Positions 45,783 to 55,636 of a stretch of DNA of 64,000 bases are shown here, piece after piece. The stretch is from Duncaniella dubosii. GTDB taxonomy: Bacteria; Bacteroidota; Bacteroidia; Bacteroidales; Muribaculaceae. The notes under the pieces are model-generated. The model worked only from the letters and a program-made list of their open reading frames with translations, was not told the origin of the DNA and searched no databases. Position numbers and translations under genes: made by a program. The DNA is taken from positions 3,038,001 to 3,102,000 of the forward strand of contig NZ_CP039396.1 of NCBI RefSeq assembly GCF_004803915.1. Direction: 5' to 3'. Numbering within the stretch: position 1 is the stretch's first letter; every line of letters starts with the position of its first letter.

Positions 45783-47519
45783 ATGCCATCACAATATTCC
45801 CCTATAGACGAATCATCGTATACCGATACCACATTTGACCCCGAAGCCATGCTTAACGGAGTCAGTTCACAATATGCGCCTGATTCCACAGCAAATCAAG
45901 GCAGATTGCCTGAAGAACCGGCAGCCGGGCCGGGCTACCAAAGAGCCACGGCTTCAGAAGCCGCGCCAAAAACTGCTTCGGTAAAGAGCTCTCACAGTAA
46001 AAGGAGGAAATCACCATCAGCTTTTGCAAGAACGCTACGGCTGATCGGTGACTCACGCACAGTGATGTTTCTCGGAATAGTATTCGTAATCGCGGCTGGC
46101 TATTCACTTATAGTAGCGCTGTCATATTTTTCACATATCGGCAACGATCAAAGCGCCTTGCTCAACGGAGACTTCGATCCTGACATGATAAAAAATGCAG
46201 GCGGACCGTTAGGCGCGTGGCTGGCACATACACTGATATACAAATGGCTCGGGATTGGCTCGTTCATTCTCATCTATTATATAGCAATGTGTGGCATATC
46301 AATGCTCAAAGTATACCGCCCCCCGTTCTGGTCTTTGACATTGCGATGCCTTCTGACAGCAGTCGCTTTATCCGTGATTTGCGGATTTGCCACATATAAA
46401 TTGTCATCTCCTATCTATTGGGGAGGTCAACACGGGCATCTGCTTAACGAAAAGCTCATGATATTCACCGGTTTCTGGGGTGCACTCGGCCTAAGTCTGA
46501 TAATGGGTGGCCTTGTTGTCATACTCTACCTGAAAGAGTTAAGACACATAACCGACTATATCTCTGAAGGAATCCGAACTTATCGTGCTCGACAGGCTGA
46601 AAGACGCGCAGAACGCGAGCGCATACGTGAAGCAGAAGAAGCAGAGCGTCGCGAACGTGAAGCTCAGGAAGAAGCTATAAGAGCTGCCGAAGCCGCCCGC
46701 ATAGCAGAAGAAGAGCGGATAGAGGCCGAAAAAGCGGAGATGCAACGCCTACAAGACCTCAAAGACTCAGCAGCCCCATTGTATCCACAAGCGCCCCAGC
46801 AACCACTTTATGGCGTGGCAACGCCTGTCCCCAAACAGGCCGTGGCAAAGGCTGTCGCAAAGCCTACGGAAACAGAAAGCCTTTTCTCTAAGCCGGATGA
46901 TGAAACAAAAGAAACATCCGCATCCACCCCCGCCCCATCGCAAAGCGACTCTGCTCCGGAAGTTCCGACAGTAGTTGGAGAATTTAACGAGACTGTAGTA
47001 ATGGACGATGACAACACTGTTGACGAAGCCGGACAATCCGACACTGAGAACACAGTGAAAACTGAATCCAGCACTCTTTCACCACTCTTTGTCAATAAGA
47101 ACGAAGATGAGGAGGAGGACAAGGAAGAATATGCCGATATGCCTCTTTTTGCAACAGACAAAACGGTCAAAGCCCAACGGGAAGTCGCCGATATGGCTCC
47201 TTTTGATCCCCGTGCCGATCTTTCACACTATAAATTCCCATCTATTGAATTCCTGCGCCCGTCCAGCAATTCAGGCGTGAGTGTTGACGCGCAGGAGATG
47301 GAAGAGAATAAAATCCGCATCACCGACACACTCAACCACTACGGTATCCCGATTTCAAAAATTGAAGCTACAGTCGGCCCGACTGTCACGCTTTATGAAA
47401 TCATACCGGCCGAGGGTGTGCGCATCGCTAAAATCAAGCGCCTTGAAGACGATATCGCTCTCAGTCTTGCAGCGCTGGGAATCCGAATTATCGCGCCTAT
47501 TCCGGGAAAGGCACTATAG
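45783..47519 (+). CDS. ftsK: DNA translocase FtsK, N-terminal part (frameshifted)
   Basis: The membrane and linker half of FtsK, the ATP-driven DNA pump that clears the division septum. About residues 95-260 hold membrane helices (FLGIVFVIAAGYSLIVALSYF, LGIGSFILIYYIAMCGISML, CLLTAVALSVICGF, LGLSLIMGGLVVILYL). A Glu/Ala/Arg-rich coiled coil follows (RRAERERIREAEEAERR), then an acidic disordered linker and the start of the motor (FLRPSSNSGVSVDAQEMEENK, NHYGIPISKIEATVGPTVTLYE). I start at ATG 45783. The frame breaks at 47510-47511, where GG should be GGG (PGKGTIGIEVPN), and stops at 47519. Confidence 0.9.
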   Translation: MPSQYSPIDESSYTDTTFDPEAMLNGVSSQYAPDSTANQGRLPEEPAAGPGYQRATASEAAPKTASVKSSHSKRRKSPSAFARTLRLIGDSRTVMFLGIVFVIAAGYSLIVALSYFSHIGNDQSALLNGDFDPDMIKNAGGPLGAWLAHTLIYKWLGIGSFILIYYIAMCGISMLKVYRPPFWSLTLRCLLTAVALSVICGFATYKLSSPIYWGGQHGHLLNEKLMIFTGFWGALGLSLIMGGLVVILYLKELRHITDYISEGIRTYRARQAERRAERERIREAEEAERREREAQEEAIRAAEAARIAEEERIEAEKAEMQRLQDLKDSAAPLYPQAPQQPLYGVATPVPKQAVAKAVAKPTETESLFSKPDDETKETSASTPAPSQSDSAPEVPTVVGEFNETVVMDDDNTVDEAGQSDTENTVKTESSTLSPLFVNKNEDEEEDKEEYADMPLFATDKTVKAQREVADMAPFDPRADLSHYKFPSIEFLRPSSNSGVSVDAQEMEENKIRITDTLNHYGIPISKIEATVGPTVTLYEIIPAEGVRIAKIKRLEDDIALSLAALGIRIIAPIPGKAL

Positions 47520-48694
47520 GCATCGAAGTTCCTAACAAAGACCCACAGATCGTGTCAATGCGTTCGATAATTGAATCGCCGACATTTGCCAACAGCCACA
47601 TGGATCTTCCGATGGCAATGGGCCGCACTATCAGCAATGAGGTTTTCATGGCCGATCTCTGTAAGATGCCACACCTGCTTGTCGCTGGTGCGACAGGTAT
47701 GGGTAAATCCGTAGGACTTAATGCAATAATCGCCTCATTGCTCTACAAGAAGCACCCTGCGGAATTAAAATTCGTGCTCATTGACCCGAAAATGGTAGAA
47801 TTCAGCCTCTATGCACGTCTTGAGCGCCACTATCTTGCCAAACTTCCGGAAGAAGAGGAAGCAATCATCACTGATCCGATGAAAGTGGTTGCAACCCTCA
47901 ACTCTCTTTGTGTCGAGATGGACAACCGCTATGCGTTGCTCAAAGAAGCCTCTATGCGCAACATCAAGGAGTATAACGACAAGTTCATCCATCGCCATCT
48001 CAACCCGGAGAAAGGCCATCGTTTTCTCCCCTACATCGTGGTGATAGTCGATGAGTTTGCCGACCTCATAATGACCGCAGGCAAAGAAGTCGAAACTCCT
48101 ATCGCCCGTATAGCACAAAAGGCTCGTGCTGTTGGCATACACATGATTCTTGCCACCCAGCGCCCCTCGACAAATGTCATCACCGGTGTCATCAAAGCTA
48201 ACTTTCCCGGACGTATAGCATTCCGCGTTTTCCAGATGGTTGACTCACGTACAATCATCGACCGTCCCGGAGCAAATCAGCTGATAGGCCGCGGCGACAT
48301 GCTTTTCAGTAACAACGGAAAACTTGACCGTGTACAGTGTGCATTCATCGATACGCCTGAAGTAAGCGCCATTTGCGACAGCATCAATGAACAGGTCGGT
48401 TATCCCTCGGCCTACGAGCTGCCTGAATATGTCGCTGAGGCAGGAGATGCGGGCAAACTCGCTTCCGTCGGTGACCGTGACCCGCTCTTTGACGAATGCG
48501 CGCGCCTTGTCGTCACAACCGACACGGCATCGACATCATCGTTACAGCGCCGTTACTCAATCGGTTATAACCGTGCTGGCAAAATAATGGACCAGATGGA
48601 AGCCGCCGGTATCGTAGGCCCCTCTCAGGGTGGTAAACCGCGTCAGGTTCTTGTCGACCCGATGACACTTGAACGGATTCTTGAAAACAACTGA
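47513..48694 (+). CDS. ftsK: DNA translocase FtsK, motor and gamma part (frameshifted)
   Basis: Continuation of ftsK from about 47513 (first ORF-style start 47552). It has GIEVPNKDPQIVSMRSIIE, Walker A VAGATGMGKSVGLNA, Walker B FLPYIVVIVDEFADLIM, the ILATQRPSTNVITGVIKANFPGRIAF block and GRGDMLF. The last 65 residues are the winged-helix gamma domain (DTASTSSLQRRYSIGYNRAGKIMDQMEAAGIVG) that reads KOPS-type DNA signals. With one G restored the protein is about 970 residues. lolA-like and trxB follow, a gene order seen often in Bacteroidales. Confidence 0.9.
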   Translation, partial: TIGIEVPNKDPQIVSMRSIIESPTFANSHMDLPMAMGRTISNEVFMADLCKMPHLLVAGATGMGKSVGLNAIIASLLYKKHPAELKFVLIDPKMVEFSLYARLERHYLAKLPEEEEAIITDPMKVVATLNSLCVEMDNRYALLKEASMRNIKEYNDKFIHRHLNPEKGHRFLPYIVVIVDEFADLIMTAGKEVETPIARIAQKARAVGIHMILATQRPSTNVITGVIKANFPGRIAFRVFQMVDSRTIIDRPGANQLIGRGDMLFSNNGKLDRVQCAFIDTPEVSAICDSINEQVGYPSAYELPEYVAEAGDAGKLASVGDRDPLFDECARLVVTTDTASTSSLQRRYSIGYNRAGKIMDQMEAAGIVGPSQGGKPRQVLVDPMTLERILENN

Positions 48695-48723
48695 TAACCA
48701 GACAAAAATCCAATCAACCACAA

Positions 48724-49350
48724 ATGAACATGATAATCCGCAAACGTCTATTTTCTTTGCTGGCAATGCTTGTCGTAATGATTCTGACATGCAATGCGGC
48801 TGAAACCGCGACCTCTATACTCGACAAGGCCGCCGAGAAAGTAAAGATGTCGAAATCTCTTAACGCCTCATATACCATCACGGCTGACGGACATAAGCAA
48901 AACGGCACTCTCACAATATCCGGCGACCGCTTCACGATATCTTCGCCACAAATTTCATCTTGGTATGACGGGAAGACACAGTGGACATATTCCACGCAGA
49001 CAGGAGAGGTGAACATCACAGAGCCTACTCCTGAAGAACTTCAGCAAGTCAATCCGTTTGCCATCATCAATTCTTTCCGTAAGCTTTATAAGGCTACTTT
49101 ACTTAAATCTCCATCGACGGAGAAAAGAATAAAGCTTACAGCATTGAAACAGAAAAACGACATAAAGAATGTGGTTCTTACTCTGTCGGCTTCGACACTC
49201 TACCCTACTTCAATAGAACTGACACTGAGCAACCGCCGCGTCGTGACAATCAACATCAAGTCTGTTTCTACCGGCAATGCGCTTCCTGTCTCCGATTTCC
49301 GATTCGATTCAAAGAAATATCAGGGGATTCCTGTTGTCGATCTCCGATGA
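48724..49350 (+). CDS. LolA-like outer membrane lipoprotein carrier
   Basis: A 208-residue periplasmic protein. Residues 1-26 are a signal peptide (MNMIIRKRLFSLLAMLVVMILTCNA). The rest follows the LolA fold: ILDKAAEKVKMSKSLNASYTI, GDRFTISSPQISSWYDGKTQWTYS (the strand-turn typical of LolA), and NPFAIINSFRKLYKATLL. LolA carries lipoproteins from the inner to the outer membrane. It lies 29 bases after ftsK and is probably co-transcribed with it. The family is divergent in Bacteroidota, so identity is good but not certain. Confidence 0.8.
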   Translation: MNMIIRKRLFSLLAMLVVMILTCNAAETATSILDKAAEKVKMSKSLNASYTITADGHKQNGTLTISGDRFTISSPQISSWYDGKTQWTYSTQTGEVNITEPTPEELQQVNPFAIINSFRKLYKATLLKSPSTEKRIKLTALKQKNDIKNVVLTLSASTLYPTSIELTLSNRRVVTINIKSVSTGNALPVSDFRFDSKKYQGIPVVDLR

Positions 49351-49498
49351 TATCCACTAAAAACGGAACTGAAATGTTAACTTTTCGAAAATAGAAAGAC
49401 AAGCCGATGTTCCGAAGCGTTATATGAACGTGTTTTATGTCAAAACCTCTAAATCATATTTTAATATAACAATACCTAAGCAAAAGCATTAAAGAATT

Positions 49499-50443
49499 AT
49501 GGCTGAAATCAAAACCCGCTGCCTAATTATCGGCTCAGGCCCTGCAGGCTATACAGCAGCTATCTACGCATCGCGTGCAAACATATCACCGCTCGTCATC
49601 GAAGGCATGCAGCCCGGCGGACAACTCACTATCACCACTGAAGTAGAAAATTTCCCCGGACAGCCTAACGGCATCACCGGACCTCAACTGATGGAAGACA
49701 TCAGGACTCAGGCGTTGAAATTCGGAGCAGACATACGCACCGGCCTCGTGACCGAAGTAGACTTCTCGACCCGTCCGTTCAAGGCAAAGACAAACAACGG
49801 ACTTGAGATTGAAGCAAACACTGTCATTATATCTACTGGAGCGTCGGCACGTTATCTCGGACTTCCTGACGAACAGAAGTACTCAGGTCTCGGAGTATCG
49901 GCCTGTGCGACATGTGACGGATTTTTCTACCGCAAAAAGCGCGTGGCTGTGGTCGGAGGAGGTGACACAGCATGCGAGGAAGCGCTCTATCTCAGCAACC
50001 TTGCATCGGATGTGTTCCTCATCGTGCGCAAGCCTCATCTGCGCGCGTCAAAAGTGATGCAGGAAAGAGTGTTGAACAAGAGCAACATAAAGGTTCTTTT
50101 TAACACGAACACCACAGGACTTTATGGCGAAGAGTATCTTGAAGGCGCACATCTCGTGGAGAACGTGGGCACAAGCAACGAGCAGCACTACGACCTCGCT
50201 CTTGACGGCTTCTTCCTTGCCATAGGACACAATCCGAACACCGAAGTGTTCCGCCAATACATTGACTGCGATGCGGCTGGTTACATAAAAGTCAAAGGCT
50301 CAGGCACGCAGACTAACGTTCCCGGAGTATTCGCTGCCGGCGATGTCGCCGATCCGACCTACCGTCAAGCAATCTGCGCTGCAGGAATGGGGTGCAAAGC
50401 TGCCCTTGATGCCGAACGCTTCCTTAACGAAGAAGGTCTATAA
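49499..50443 (+). CDS. trxB: Thioredoxin-disulfide reductase
   Basis: A 314-residue low-molecular-weight thioredoxin reductase. FAD-binding IIGSGPAGYTAAIYASRA at residues 9-26, redox-active CATC in VSACATCDGFFYRKK (about 137-151), NADPH-binding VAVVGGGDTACEEALYLS, and the C-terminal FAD block GVFAAGDVADPTYRQAICAAGMG. It keeps thioredoxin reduced with NADPH. A hairpin terminator follows at 50461. Confidence 0.95.
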   Translation: MAEIKTRCLIIGSGPAGYTAAIYASRANISPLVIEGMQPGGQLTITTEVENFPGQPNGITGPQLMEDIRTQALKFGADIRTGLVTEVDFSTRPFKAKTNNGLEIEANTVIISTGASARYLGLPDEQKYSGLGVSACATCDGFFYRKKRVAVVGGGDTACEEALYLSNLASDVFLIVRKPHLRASKVMQERVLNKSNIKVLFNTNTTGLYGEEYLEGAHLVENVGTSNEQHYDLALDGFFLAIGHNPNTEVFRQYIDCDAAGYIKVKGSGTQTNVPGVFAAGDVADPTYRQAICAAGMGCKAALDAERFLNEEGL

Positions 50444-50460
50444 CCAAGATTTCATATAAA

Positions 50461-50499
50461 TGTCCCGTAAGCGCGCATTTTTGATACGCTTGCGGGACA
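50461..50499 (+). terminator. trxB terminator
   Basis: A 13-bp stem (TGTCCCGTAAGCG at 50461-50473 with 50487-50499, one G-U pair) followed by attttatt. Confidence 0.7.
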
Positions 50500-50526
50500 A
50501 TTTTATTAACCAGACATAAGCACTGT

Positions 50527-51063
50527 ATGCTAAGCGACGGAATAATTTCTTTACGGGCATTAGAGCCTATCGATGTCGATACACTCTATCACTGGGAGAA
50601 CGATCCCGGTCTATGGAGCGCCGGAGTGACACTTGCACCCTACTCCCAGAAACAATTATGGGACTATGTCAACAACTACGATGGAGACATTTTTAGCGCC
50701 AAGCAGCTCCGGCTTATGATTGACCTTCACCCTGATTGTGACAATCCTGACAGCCGGGTGACAATCGGGACGCTCGATCTGTTTGATTTCGACGCTGCTA
50801 ATTCGCGCTGCGGGGTTGGAATACTGATTGCCGCGCCCTATCAGCGACAGGGCTACGGCCTGCGGGCACTTGAACTCACGTCGCGTTACTGTCGTGAAGT
50901 CTATTCGCTTCACCAGCTTCATTCTATCGTCAGTGCCGATAATACAGCCTCACGCGGATTATTCGAAAAGGCCGGATACAGTATAAGTGGCCGCCTACGC
51001 TCATGGCTCCGCCTCGCCAACAGATACACCGATGCCTACTTTTATCAGAAATTTTTACAATAG
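50527..51063 (+). CDS. GNAT-family N-acetyltransferase
   Basis: A 178-residue acetyltransferase of the RimJ/RimL/SpeG-like group. It starts ISLRALEPIDVDTLYHWENDP, has the core strand GIGxL-like VTIGTLDLFDFD, the acetyl-CoA loop IAAPYQRQGYGLRALEL (about 102-118) and NTASRGLFEKAGYSISGRLR. The acceptor (protein N-terminus, polyamine or small molecule) is unknown. Lies between trxB and the convergent recR gene. Confidence 0.87.
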   Translation: MLSDGIISLRALEPIDVDTLYHWENDPGLWSAGVTLAPYSQKQLWDYVNNYDGDIFSAKQLRLMIDLHPDCDNPDSRVTIGTLDLFDFDAANSRCGVGILIAAPYQRQGYGLRALELTSRYCREVYSLHQLHSIVSADNTASRGLFEKAGYSISGRLRSWLRLANRYTDAYFYQKFLQ

Positions 51064-51122
51064 CCCAATGGCTAATTTTTTGAAAGCCAAAGAGCTTGTT
51101 TCTAATGGTCTATTGTAGCACA

Positions 51123-51151
51123 TTTCATCCTGTCATTACGGCAGGATGAAA
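51123..51151. terminator. Hairpin between GNAT and recR genes
   Basis: TTTCATCCTG at 51123-51132 pairs perfectly with CAGGATGAAA at 51142-51151, loop of 9 bases, between two converging genes. Confidence 0.55.
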
Positions 51152-51155
51152 ATGT

Positions 51156-51782
51156 TTAACGGCGGATGGAATCGGAAAATAGAGTGCGGTTCAAGAGCGA
51201 ACGCCCGAGGGTTATCTCATCTGTATACTCAATTTCATTTCCGACTGAAACACCACGCGCAAGCTGTGTGATCCTGACATCACTAAACTCGGCAAGACGA
51301 CGGAACAGATAGAAGTTAGTGGTTTCCCCCTCCATTGTGGCACTCAAAGCGAGAATTACTTCACGGATATCACCGGCAGCGACACGCTCGACAAGAGAAT
51401 CGATTTCAAGCCTGTCAGGCCCAACTCCATCCATCGGTGAAATCACCCCACCGAGCACATGGTAAAGCCCCGCATATTGGCCGGTGTTCTCAAAGCTCAT
51501 GACATCCTTGACACTCTCCACAACGCAGACCGTAGCGCGGTCTCGTCTGCCGTCGCCACAGATAGGACATACTTCTGTCTCGGATATATTGTGACAGACG
51601 GAGCAGTAACGTATGCCACGCCGCATGTTGATAATCGATTCCCCAAGCGCCACCCCCATTCCTTCATCCATGCGAAGTATGTGGAGTGCGAGCCTCAATG
51701 CTGTCTTCCGCCCTATGCCGGGCAACCGCGACAATTCAGTCACAGCGCCTTCAAGCAGTTTTGATGCAAATTCCTGTTGCAT
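51156..51782 (-). CDS. recR: Recombination mediator RecR
   Basis: A 208-residue RecR, which with RecF/RecO helps load RecA at gaps. The N-terminal helix-hairpin-helix is [21 protein letters not shown], the zinc finger has four Cys in [19 protein letters not shown], and the Toprim domain reads [14 protein letters not shown] and [17 protein letters not shown]. The start is the ATG at 51782 ([12 protein letters not shown]), which matches the family; the open frame continues 42 bases upstream. Confidence 0.94.
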   Translation of the reverse strand: MQQEFASKLLEGAVTELSRLPGIGRKTALRLALHILRMDEGMGVALGESIINMRRGIRYCSVCHNISETEVCPICGDGRRDRATVCVVESVKDVMSFENTGQYAGLYHVLGGVISPMDGVGPDRLEIDSLVERVAAGDIREVILALSATMEGETTNFYLFRRLAEFSDVRITQLARGVSVGNEIEYTDEITLGRSLLNRTLFSDSIRR

Positions 51783-51984
51783 TTTTCTTTCACAAAAATT
51801 AAATCCAACATCAAAGTTACGCAAAATCCGGGACTTTTACGAGCTTTTTTAGTCTAACGGCCTATTTTTGTCAAAACCGGCGTCAATTGACCGCCCTATC
51901 GCTTCAATGGAGACCTGCAGTAATACTGCCTCTCGCATACATATTATATAATAAGCCTTACAGTGAAATCAATGGACTTTTTTA

Positions 51985-52016
51985 TTTGTTTGTTGCGCAA
52001 ATAATGTTTAATTTTG
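51985..52016 (+). promoter_or_regulatory. panC-panD promoter
   Basis: TTTG at 51985-51988, 20-base spacer, TAATTTTG at 52009-52016; panC starts 33 bases downstream at 52049. Confidence 0.65.
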
Positions 52017-52048
52017 CACTCTGAAATTTCAGACATACCAGTAAAGAA

Positions 52049-52897
52049 ATGGAAATAATTCGCACTGTAGCAGAATTAAAAGCCAAGCTCAACGCAGCCC
52101 GTGAAAACGGGAGTATCGGTCTCGTCCCTACAATGGGAGCGCTCCACGCAGGACACCTGTCGCTAATTGAACGCGCCCGTCGTGAGAACGACACCGTAGT
52201 GGTAAGCGTATTCGTCAACCCGACGCAGTTCAACAACCCAAACGACCTCGCAACCTACCCGCGCACAGAAGAAGCCGACACGGCAATGCTGTGCGAAGCT
52301 GGCGTTGACTATGCTTTCATACCCTCGGTTGAAGAAATCTATCCAGAACCCGACACGCGTCAATTCGCTCTCGGGTCTGTGGCAGAAGTGATGGAAGGCG
52401 CAATGCGTCCCGGACACTTCAACGGCGTAGCCCAGATTGTCAGCAAACTTTTTGACTTTACGCGCCCGACTCGCGCATATTTCGGAGAGAAAGACTTCCA
52501 GCAGATTGCCGTGATACGCAAAATGGTCGAACTTGAAGGATTTGACCTTGAAATTGTCGACTGTCCCATCAAACGTGAAGCCGACGGTCTTGCCATGAGC
52601 TCACGCAACGTACGTCTCACTCCCGAACAGCGCGCAATCGCCCCTGCTATCCACAAGGCACTCGAAGGCAGCCTCTCGTGGGCAGCCGATCATAGCGTAG
52701 AAGAGACAAAACGCTATGTCATTGATGAAATCAACTCTTTCCCACAGATGGAAGTCGAGTACTACGAAATCGTCGACGCACTGACCATGCAACCTGTCAG
52801 CGACTGGGCCGAAACCGACAGTGCCGTAGGGTGTGTAACAGTATTCTGCGGAGATGTCCGCCTGATTGACAACATAAAATATCCCAAAAGGAAATGA
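52049..52897 (+). CDS. panC: Pantothenate synthetase
   Basis: A 282-residue enzyme that joins pantoate and beta-alanine with ATP. Nucleotide-binding [18 protein letters not shown] (HxGH-like, about 27-44), [30 protein letters not shown] and [13 protein letters not shown] are all present. Its stop overlaps the panD start by four bases (ATGA), so panC and panD, the two consecutive steps of pantothenate synthesis, are translationally coupled. Confidence 0.95.
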   Translation: MEIIRTVAELKAKLNAARENGSIGLVPTMGALHAGHLSLIERARRENDTVVVSVFVNPTQFNNPNDLATYPRTEEADTAMLCEAGVDYAFIPSVEEIYPEPDTRQFALGSVAEVMEGAMRPGHFNGVAQIVSKLFDFTRPTRAYFGEKDFQQIAVIRKMVELEGFDLEIVDCPIKREADGLAMSSRNVRLTPEQRAIAPAIHKALEGSLSWAADHSVEETKRYVIDEINSFPQMEVEYYEIVDALTMQPVSDWAETDSAVGCVTVFCGDVRLIDNIKYPKRK

Positions 52898-53250
52898 CAC
52901 TCGAACTACTCAAGTGCAAAATCCACCGAGTGACTGTCACTGAAGCCCGTCTGGACTATATCGGCAGCATCACCATTGACCAAGATCTCCTTGACGCAGC
53001 CGGAATCTTTCCCGGAGAACGCATCTATATAGTAGACAACAATAACGGCGAACGTTTTGACACCTATGTCATCCCCGGTGAAAGAGGCTCTGGCGTAATA
53101 TGTCTCAACGGTGCTGCTGCCCGCAAAGTACAGGTGGGTGACGTGGTGATTCTGATGTGCTACGCACAGATGACACCCGAAGAAGCCAAGAACCACAAGC
53201 CCGTGGTGCTCTTCCCCGACACCCGCACCAACCGTCTTCTGCCGGAATAA
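52894..53250 (+). CDS. panD: Aspartate 1-decarboxylase
   Basis: A 118-residue pyruvoyl enzyme that makes beta-alanine from aspartate. The self-cleavage site is the Gly-Ser of YIGSITID (about residues 24-25), which yields the pyruvoyl group; [21 protein letters not shown], and [20 protein letters not shown] follow. Full length. It feeds beta-alanine to PanC, encoded just upstream with a four-base overlap. Confidence 0.95.
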   Translation: MTLELLKCKIHRVTVTEARLDYIGSITIDQDLLDAAGIFPGERIYIVDNNNGERFDTYVIPGERGSGVICLNGAAARKVQVGDVVILMCYAQMTPEEAKNHKPVVLFPDTRTNRLLPE

Positions 53251-53353
53251 ACCCGGCACGACGGCCGAAGACTTGACGGCAGCCGGCATCCACGCCGACT
53301 ACAAAATGTTATAAGCAAAAGTTTTTCTAACCCCTATCCCCCCGCAATTCCAA

Positions 53354-54319
53354 GTGTTTGAGAATCTAAGCGAGAGACTTGAAAGAAGTTTCAAGATACT
53401 GAAAGGTGAAGGCAAAATCACCGAAATCAACGTAGCCGAGACCCTCAAGGATGTGCGTCGTGCACTTCTTGAAGCCGACGTGAACTTCAAGGTGGCAAAA
53501 CAGTTTACCGACGAGGTTAAAGCCAAGGCTCTGGGTATGAACGTAATCAACGCCATCAAACCCGGCGAGCTCATGGTCAAGATTGTCCATGACGAACTTG
53601 CCCGCCTCATGGGTGGCGAAACAGCTCAGGTCAATTTGTCAGGCAACCCGACCGTCATACTCATGTCAGGTCTGCAAGGTTCCGGTAAGACCACCTTTTC
53701 AGGCAAACTCGCTCGTAAGCTCAAATCGGAACAGGGCAAACGCCCCCTACTCGTAGCTTGCGACGTATATCGTCCGGCTGCTATCGACCAGCTGAAAGTT
53801 CTTGCCGAACAGATCAATGTCCCTGTTTATACCGAAGACGGCAACAAGAACCCTGTCGAGATTGCAGAAAATGCAATCCGCTATGCCAAGGCCAACCATA
53901 ACGACCTTGTAATCATCGATACCGCCGGCCGTCTTGCTGTCGACGAGCAGATGATGCAGGAAATCGCGGCCATCAAGAAAGCTGTCAAACCGCAGGAGAC
54001 TCTTTTCGTGGTGGACTCCATGACAGGTCAGGACGCAGTCAATACGGCAAAGGAATTCAATGACCGTCTCGATTTTGACGGCGTTGTGCTCACCAAACTC
54101 GACGGTGATACCAGAGGTGGTGCTGCGCTTTCGATCCGGACTGTGGTCACAAAGCCAATCAAATTTGTCGGTACAGGCGAAAAGCTCGACGCACTCGATC
54201 TTTTCCACCCCTCGCGTATGGCAGACCGCATCCTCGGCATGGGCGACATCGTATCGCTCGTCGAAAAAGCCCAGAATGCCTATGACGAGAAACAGGCCGC
54301 GAACTCCAGCGCAAAATAG
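53354..54319 (+). CDS. ffh: Signal recognition particle GTPase Ffh, N and G domains (frameshifted)
   Basis: Starts at a GTG (53354): MFENLSERLERSFKILKGEG is the usual Ffh N domain start. The GTPase domain has P-loop GLQGSGKTTFSGKLA (about 106-120), DVYRPAAIDQL, IIDTAGRLAVDEQMM, and TKLDGDTRGGAALS. Ffh binds signal peptides on the ribosome and targets membrane proteins. The frame fails at 54302-54303, where AA should be AAA ([16 protein letters not shown]), giving a false stop at 54319. Confidence 0.92.
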   Translation: MFENLSERLERSFKILKGEGKITEINVAETLKDVRRALLEADVNFKVAKQFTDEVKAKALGMNVINAIKPGELMVKIVHDELARLMGGETAQVNLSGNPTVILMSGLQGSGKTTFSGKLARKLKSEQGKRPLLVACDVYRPAAIDQLKVLAEQINVPVYTEDGNKNPVEIAENAIRYAKANHNDLVIIDTAGRLAVDEQMMQEIAAIKKAVKPQETLFVVDSMTGQDAVNTAKEFNDRLDFDGVVLTKLDGDTRGGAALSIRTVVTKPIKFVGTGEKLDALDLFHPSRMADRILGMGDIVSLVEKAQNAYDEKQAANSSAK

Positions 54320-54687
54320 CCAAAAACCAGTTCAATTTCAACGACTTCCTCCAGCAGATACAGCAAATCCAGAAGATGGGCAATCTGAAGGAACTCGCTT
54401 CAATGATTCCCGGTGTCGGCAAGGCGATAAAGGATATTGACATTGACGACAACGCATTCAAAGGCATCGAGGCCATCATCCGTTCGATGACTGCGGAAGA
54501 GCGCGAGCGTCCCGAAATTCTCAACGGCAGCCGCCGCAAGCGCATTGCCAAGGGGTCGGGCACAGATATTCAGGAAGTCAACAGACTCATCAAGCAGTTT
54601 GACGACGCCCGCAAGATGATGAAAGCCGTATCGGGCATCAAGAACCCGATGGCAATGATGCGTAACATGAAAGGAATGAGAAGATGA
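54304..54687 (+). CDS. ffh: Ffh, methionine-rich M domain (frameshifted)
   Basis: Continuation of ffh after the missing A, about 127 residues (first ATG in frame at 54376). It carries [27 protein letters not shown], the RNA-binding helix [31 protein letters not shown] and a Met-rich end ([14 protein letters not shown]). Whole Ffh would be about 445 residues, normal. Its TGA overlaps the folD ATG by four bases. Confidence 0.92.
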   Translation, partial: LQRKIAKNQFNFNDFLQQIQQIQKMGNLKELASMIPGVGKAIKDIDIDDNAFKGIEAIIRSMTAEERERPEILNGSRRKRIAKGSGTDIQEVNRLIKQFDDARKMMKAVSGIKNPMAMMRNMKGMRR

Positions 54688-55565
54688 CACTTATCGACGG
54701 AAAAAAGACAGCAGACGACATCAAGCGCGAAATCGCAGCTGAAGTCGAAGAAATGGTAGCACAAGGCAAGCGCCGTCCCCACCTCGTAGCCATCCTCGTC
54801 GGACATGACGGTGGCAGCGAGACCTACGTAGCCAATAAAGTGAAGGCATGCGAGGCATGTGGCTTCCGCTCGACACTTATCCGCTATGAGGATGATGTCA
54901 CCGAGGCCAAGCTCCTTGAAACCATCGCTAAGCTCAACAATGACCCCGAGGTTGACGGTTTCATCGTGCAGCTTCCGTTGCCAAAACATATTTCCGAACA
55001 AAAAATCATCGAGGCGATAGACTACCGCAAGGACGTAGACGGATTCCATCCTGTAAACGTCGGCCGTATGTCAATCGGTCTGCCATGCTTTGTGTCTGCT
55101 ACACCTTCAGGCATCATGGAACTACTGAAACGCTACGGAATCAACACAAAGGGCGCTAAATGCGTGGTGCTCGGACGAAGCAACATTGTCGGCAAGCCGG
55201 TGGCCTCACTCATGATGCATAAAGCCAACCCCGGCAACGCGACTGTGACGGTATTACACAGTTCGTCAAACAACATCAATGAGGCATGCGCAGAAGCTGA
55301 TATCATTATCGCTGCGCTCGGAAGTCCGGGATTTGTCACAGCCGATATGGTGAAGCCGGGAGCGACCGTAATCGATGTAGGAACGACCCGTGTCCCCGAC
55401 GCGACCCGCAAGAGCGGATTCAGACTGCGTGGAGATGTCGATTTTGAAAACGTAGCTGAAAAGTGTGCGTTTATAACCCCGGTGCCCGGAGGTGTAGGCC
55501 CGATGACAATATGTTCGCTTATGCGCAACACCCTCCTTGCCGCTAAAAAAGAGATTTACAATTAA
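54684..55565 (+). CDS. folD: Methylenetetrahydrofolate dehydrogenase / methenyltetrahydrofolate cyclohydrolase
   Basis: A 293-residue bifunctional folate enzyme. The catalytic region reads [14 protein letters not shown] (Tyr and Lys), [27 protein letters not shown], the NADP-binding [17 protein letters not shown] and the end [17 protein letters not shown]. It supplies 10-formyl-THF, needed by the purine enzymes encoded elsewhere in this window (purH). Coupled to ffh by overlap; a perfect hairpin follows. Confidence 0.95.
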   Translation: MTLIDGKKTADDIKREIAAEVEEMVAQGKRRPHLVAILVGHDGGSETYVANKVKACEACGFRSTLIRYEDDVTEAKLLETIAKLNNDPEVDGFIVQLPLPKHISEQKIIEAIDYRKDVDGFHPVNVGRMSIGLPCFVSATPSGIMELLKRYGINTKGAKCVVLGRSNIVGKPVASLMMHKANPGNATVTVLHSSSNNINEACAEADIIIAALGSPGFVTADMVKPGATVIDVGTTRVPDATRKSGFRLRGDVDFENVAEKCAFITPVPGGVGPMTICSLMRNTLLAAKKEIYN

Positions 55566-55575
55566 TCGATATCAG

Positions 55576-55605
55576 TTCAGGGATGCCAACAACGGCATCC
55601 CTGAA
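55576..55605 (+). terminator. Hairpin after folD
   Basis: Perfect 12-bp stem, TTCAGGGATGCC at 55576-55587 with 55594-55605, 6-base loop. Confidence 0.6.
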
Positions 55606-55636
55606 ATTCATATAACACTATCAAAAAGACGTGAGC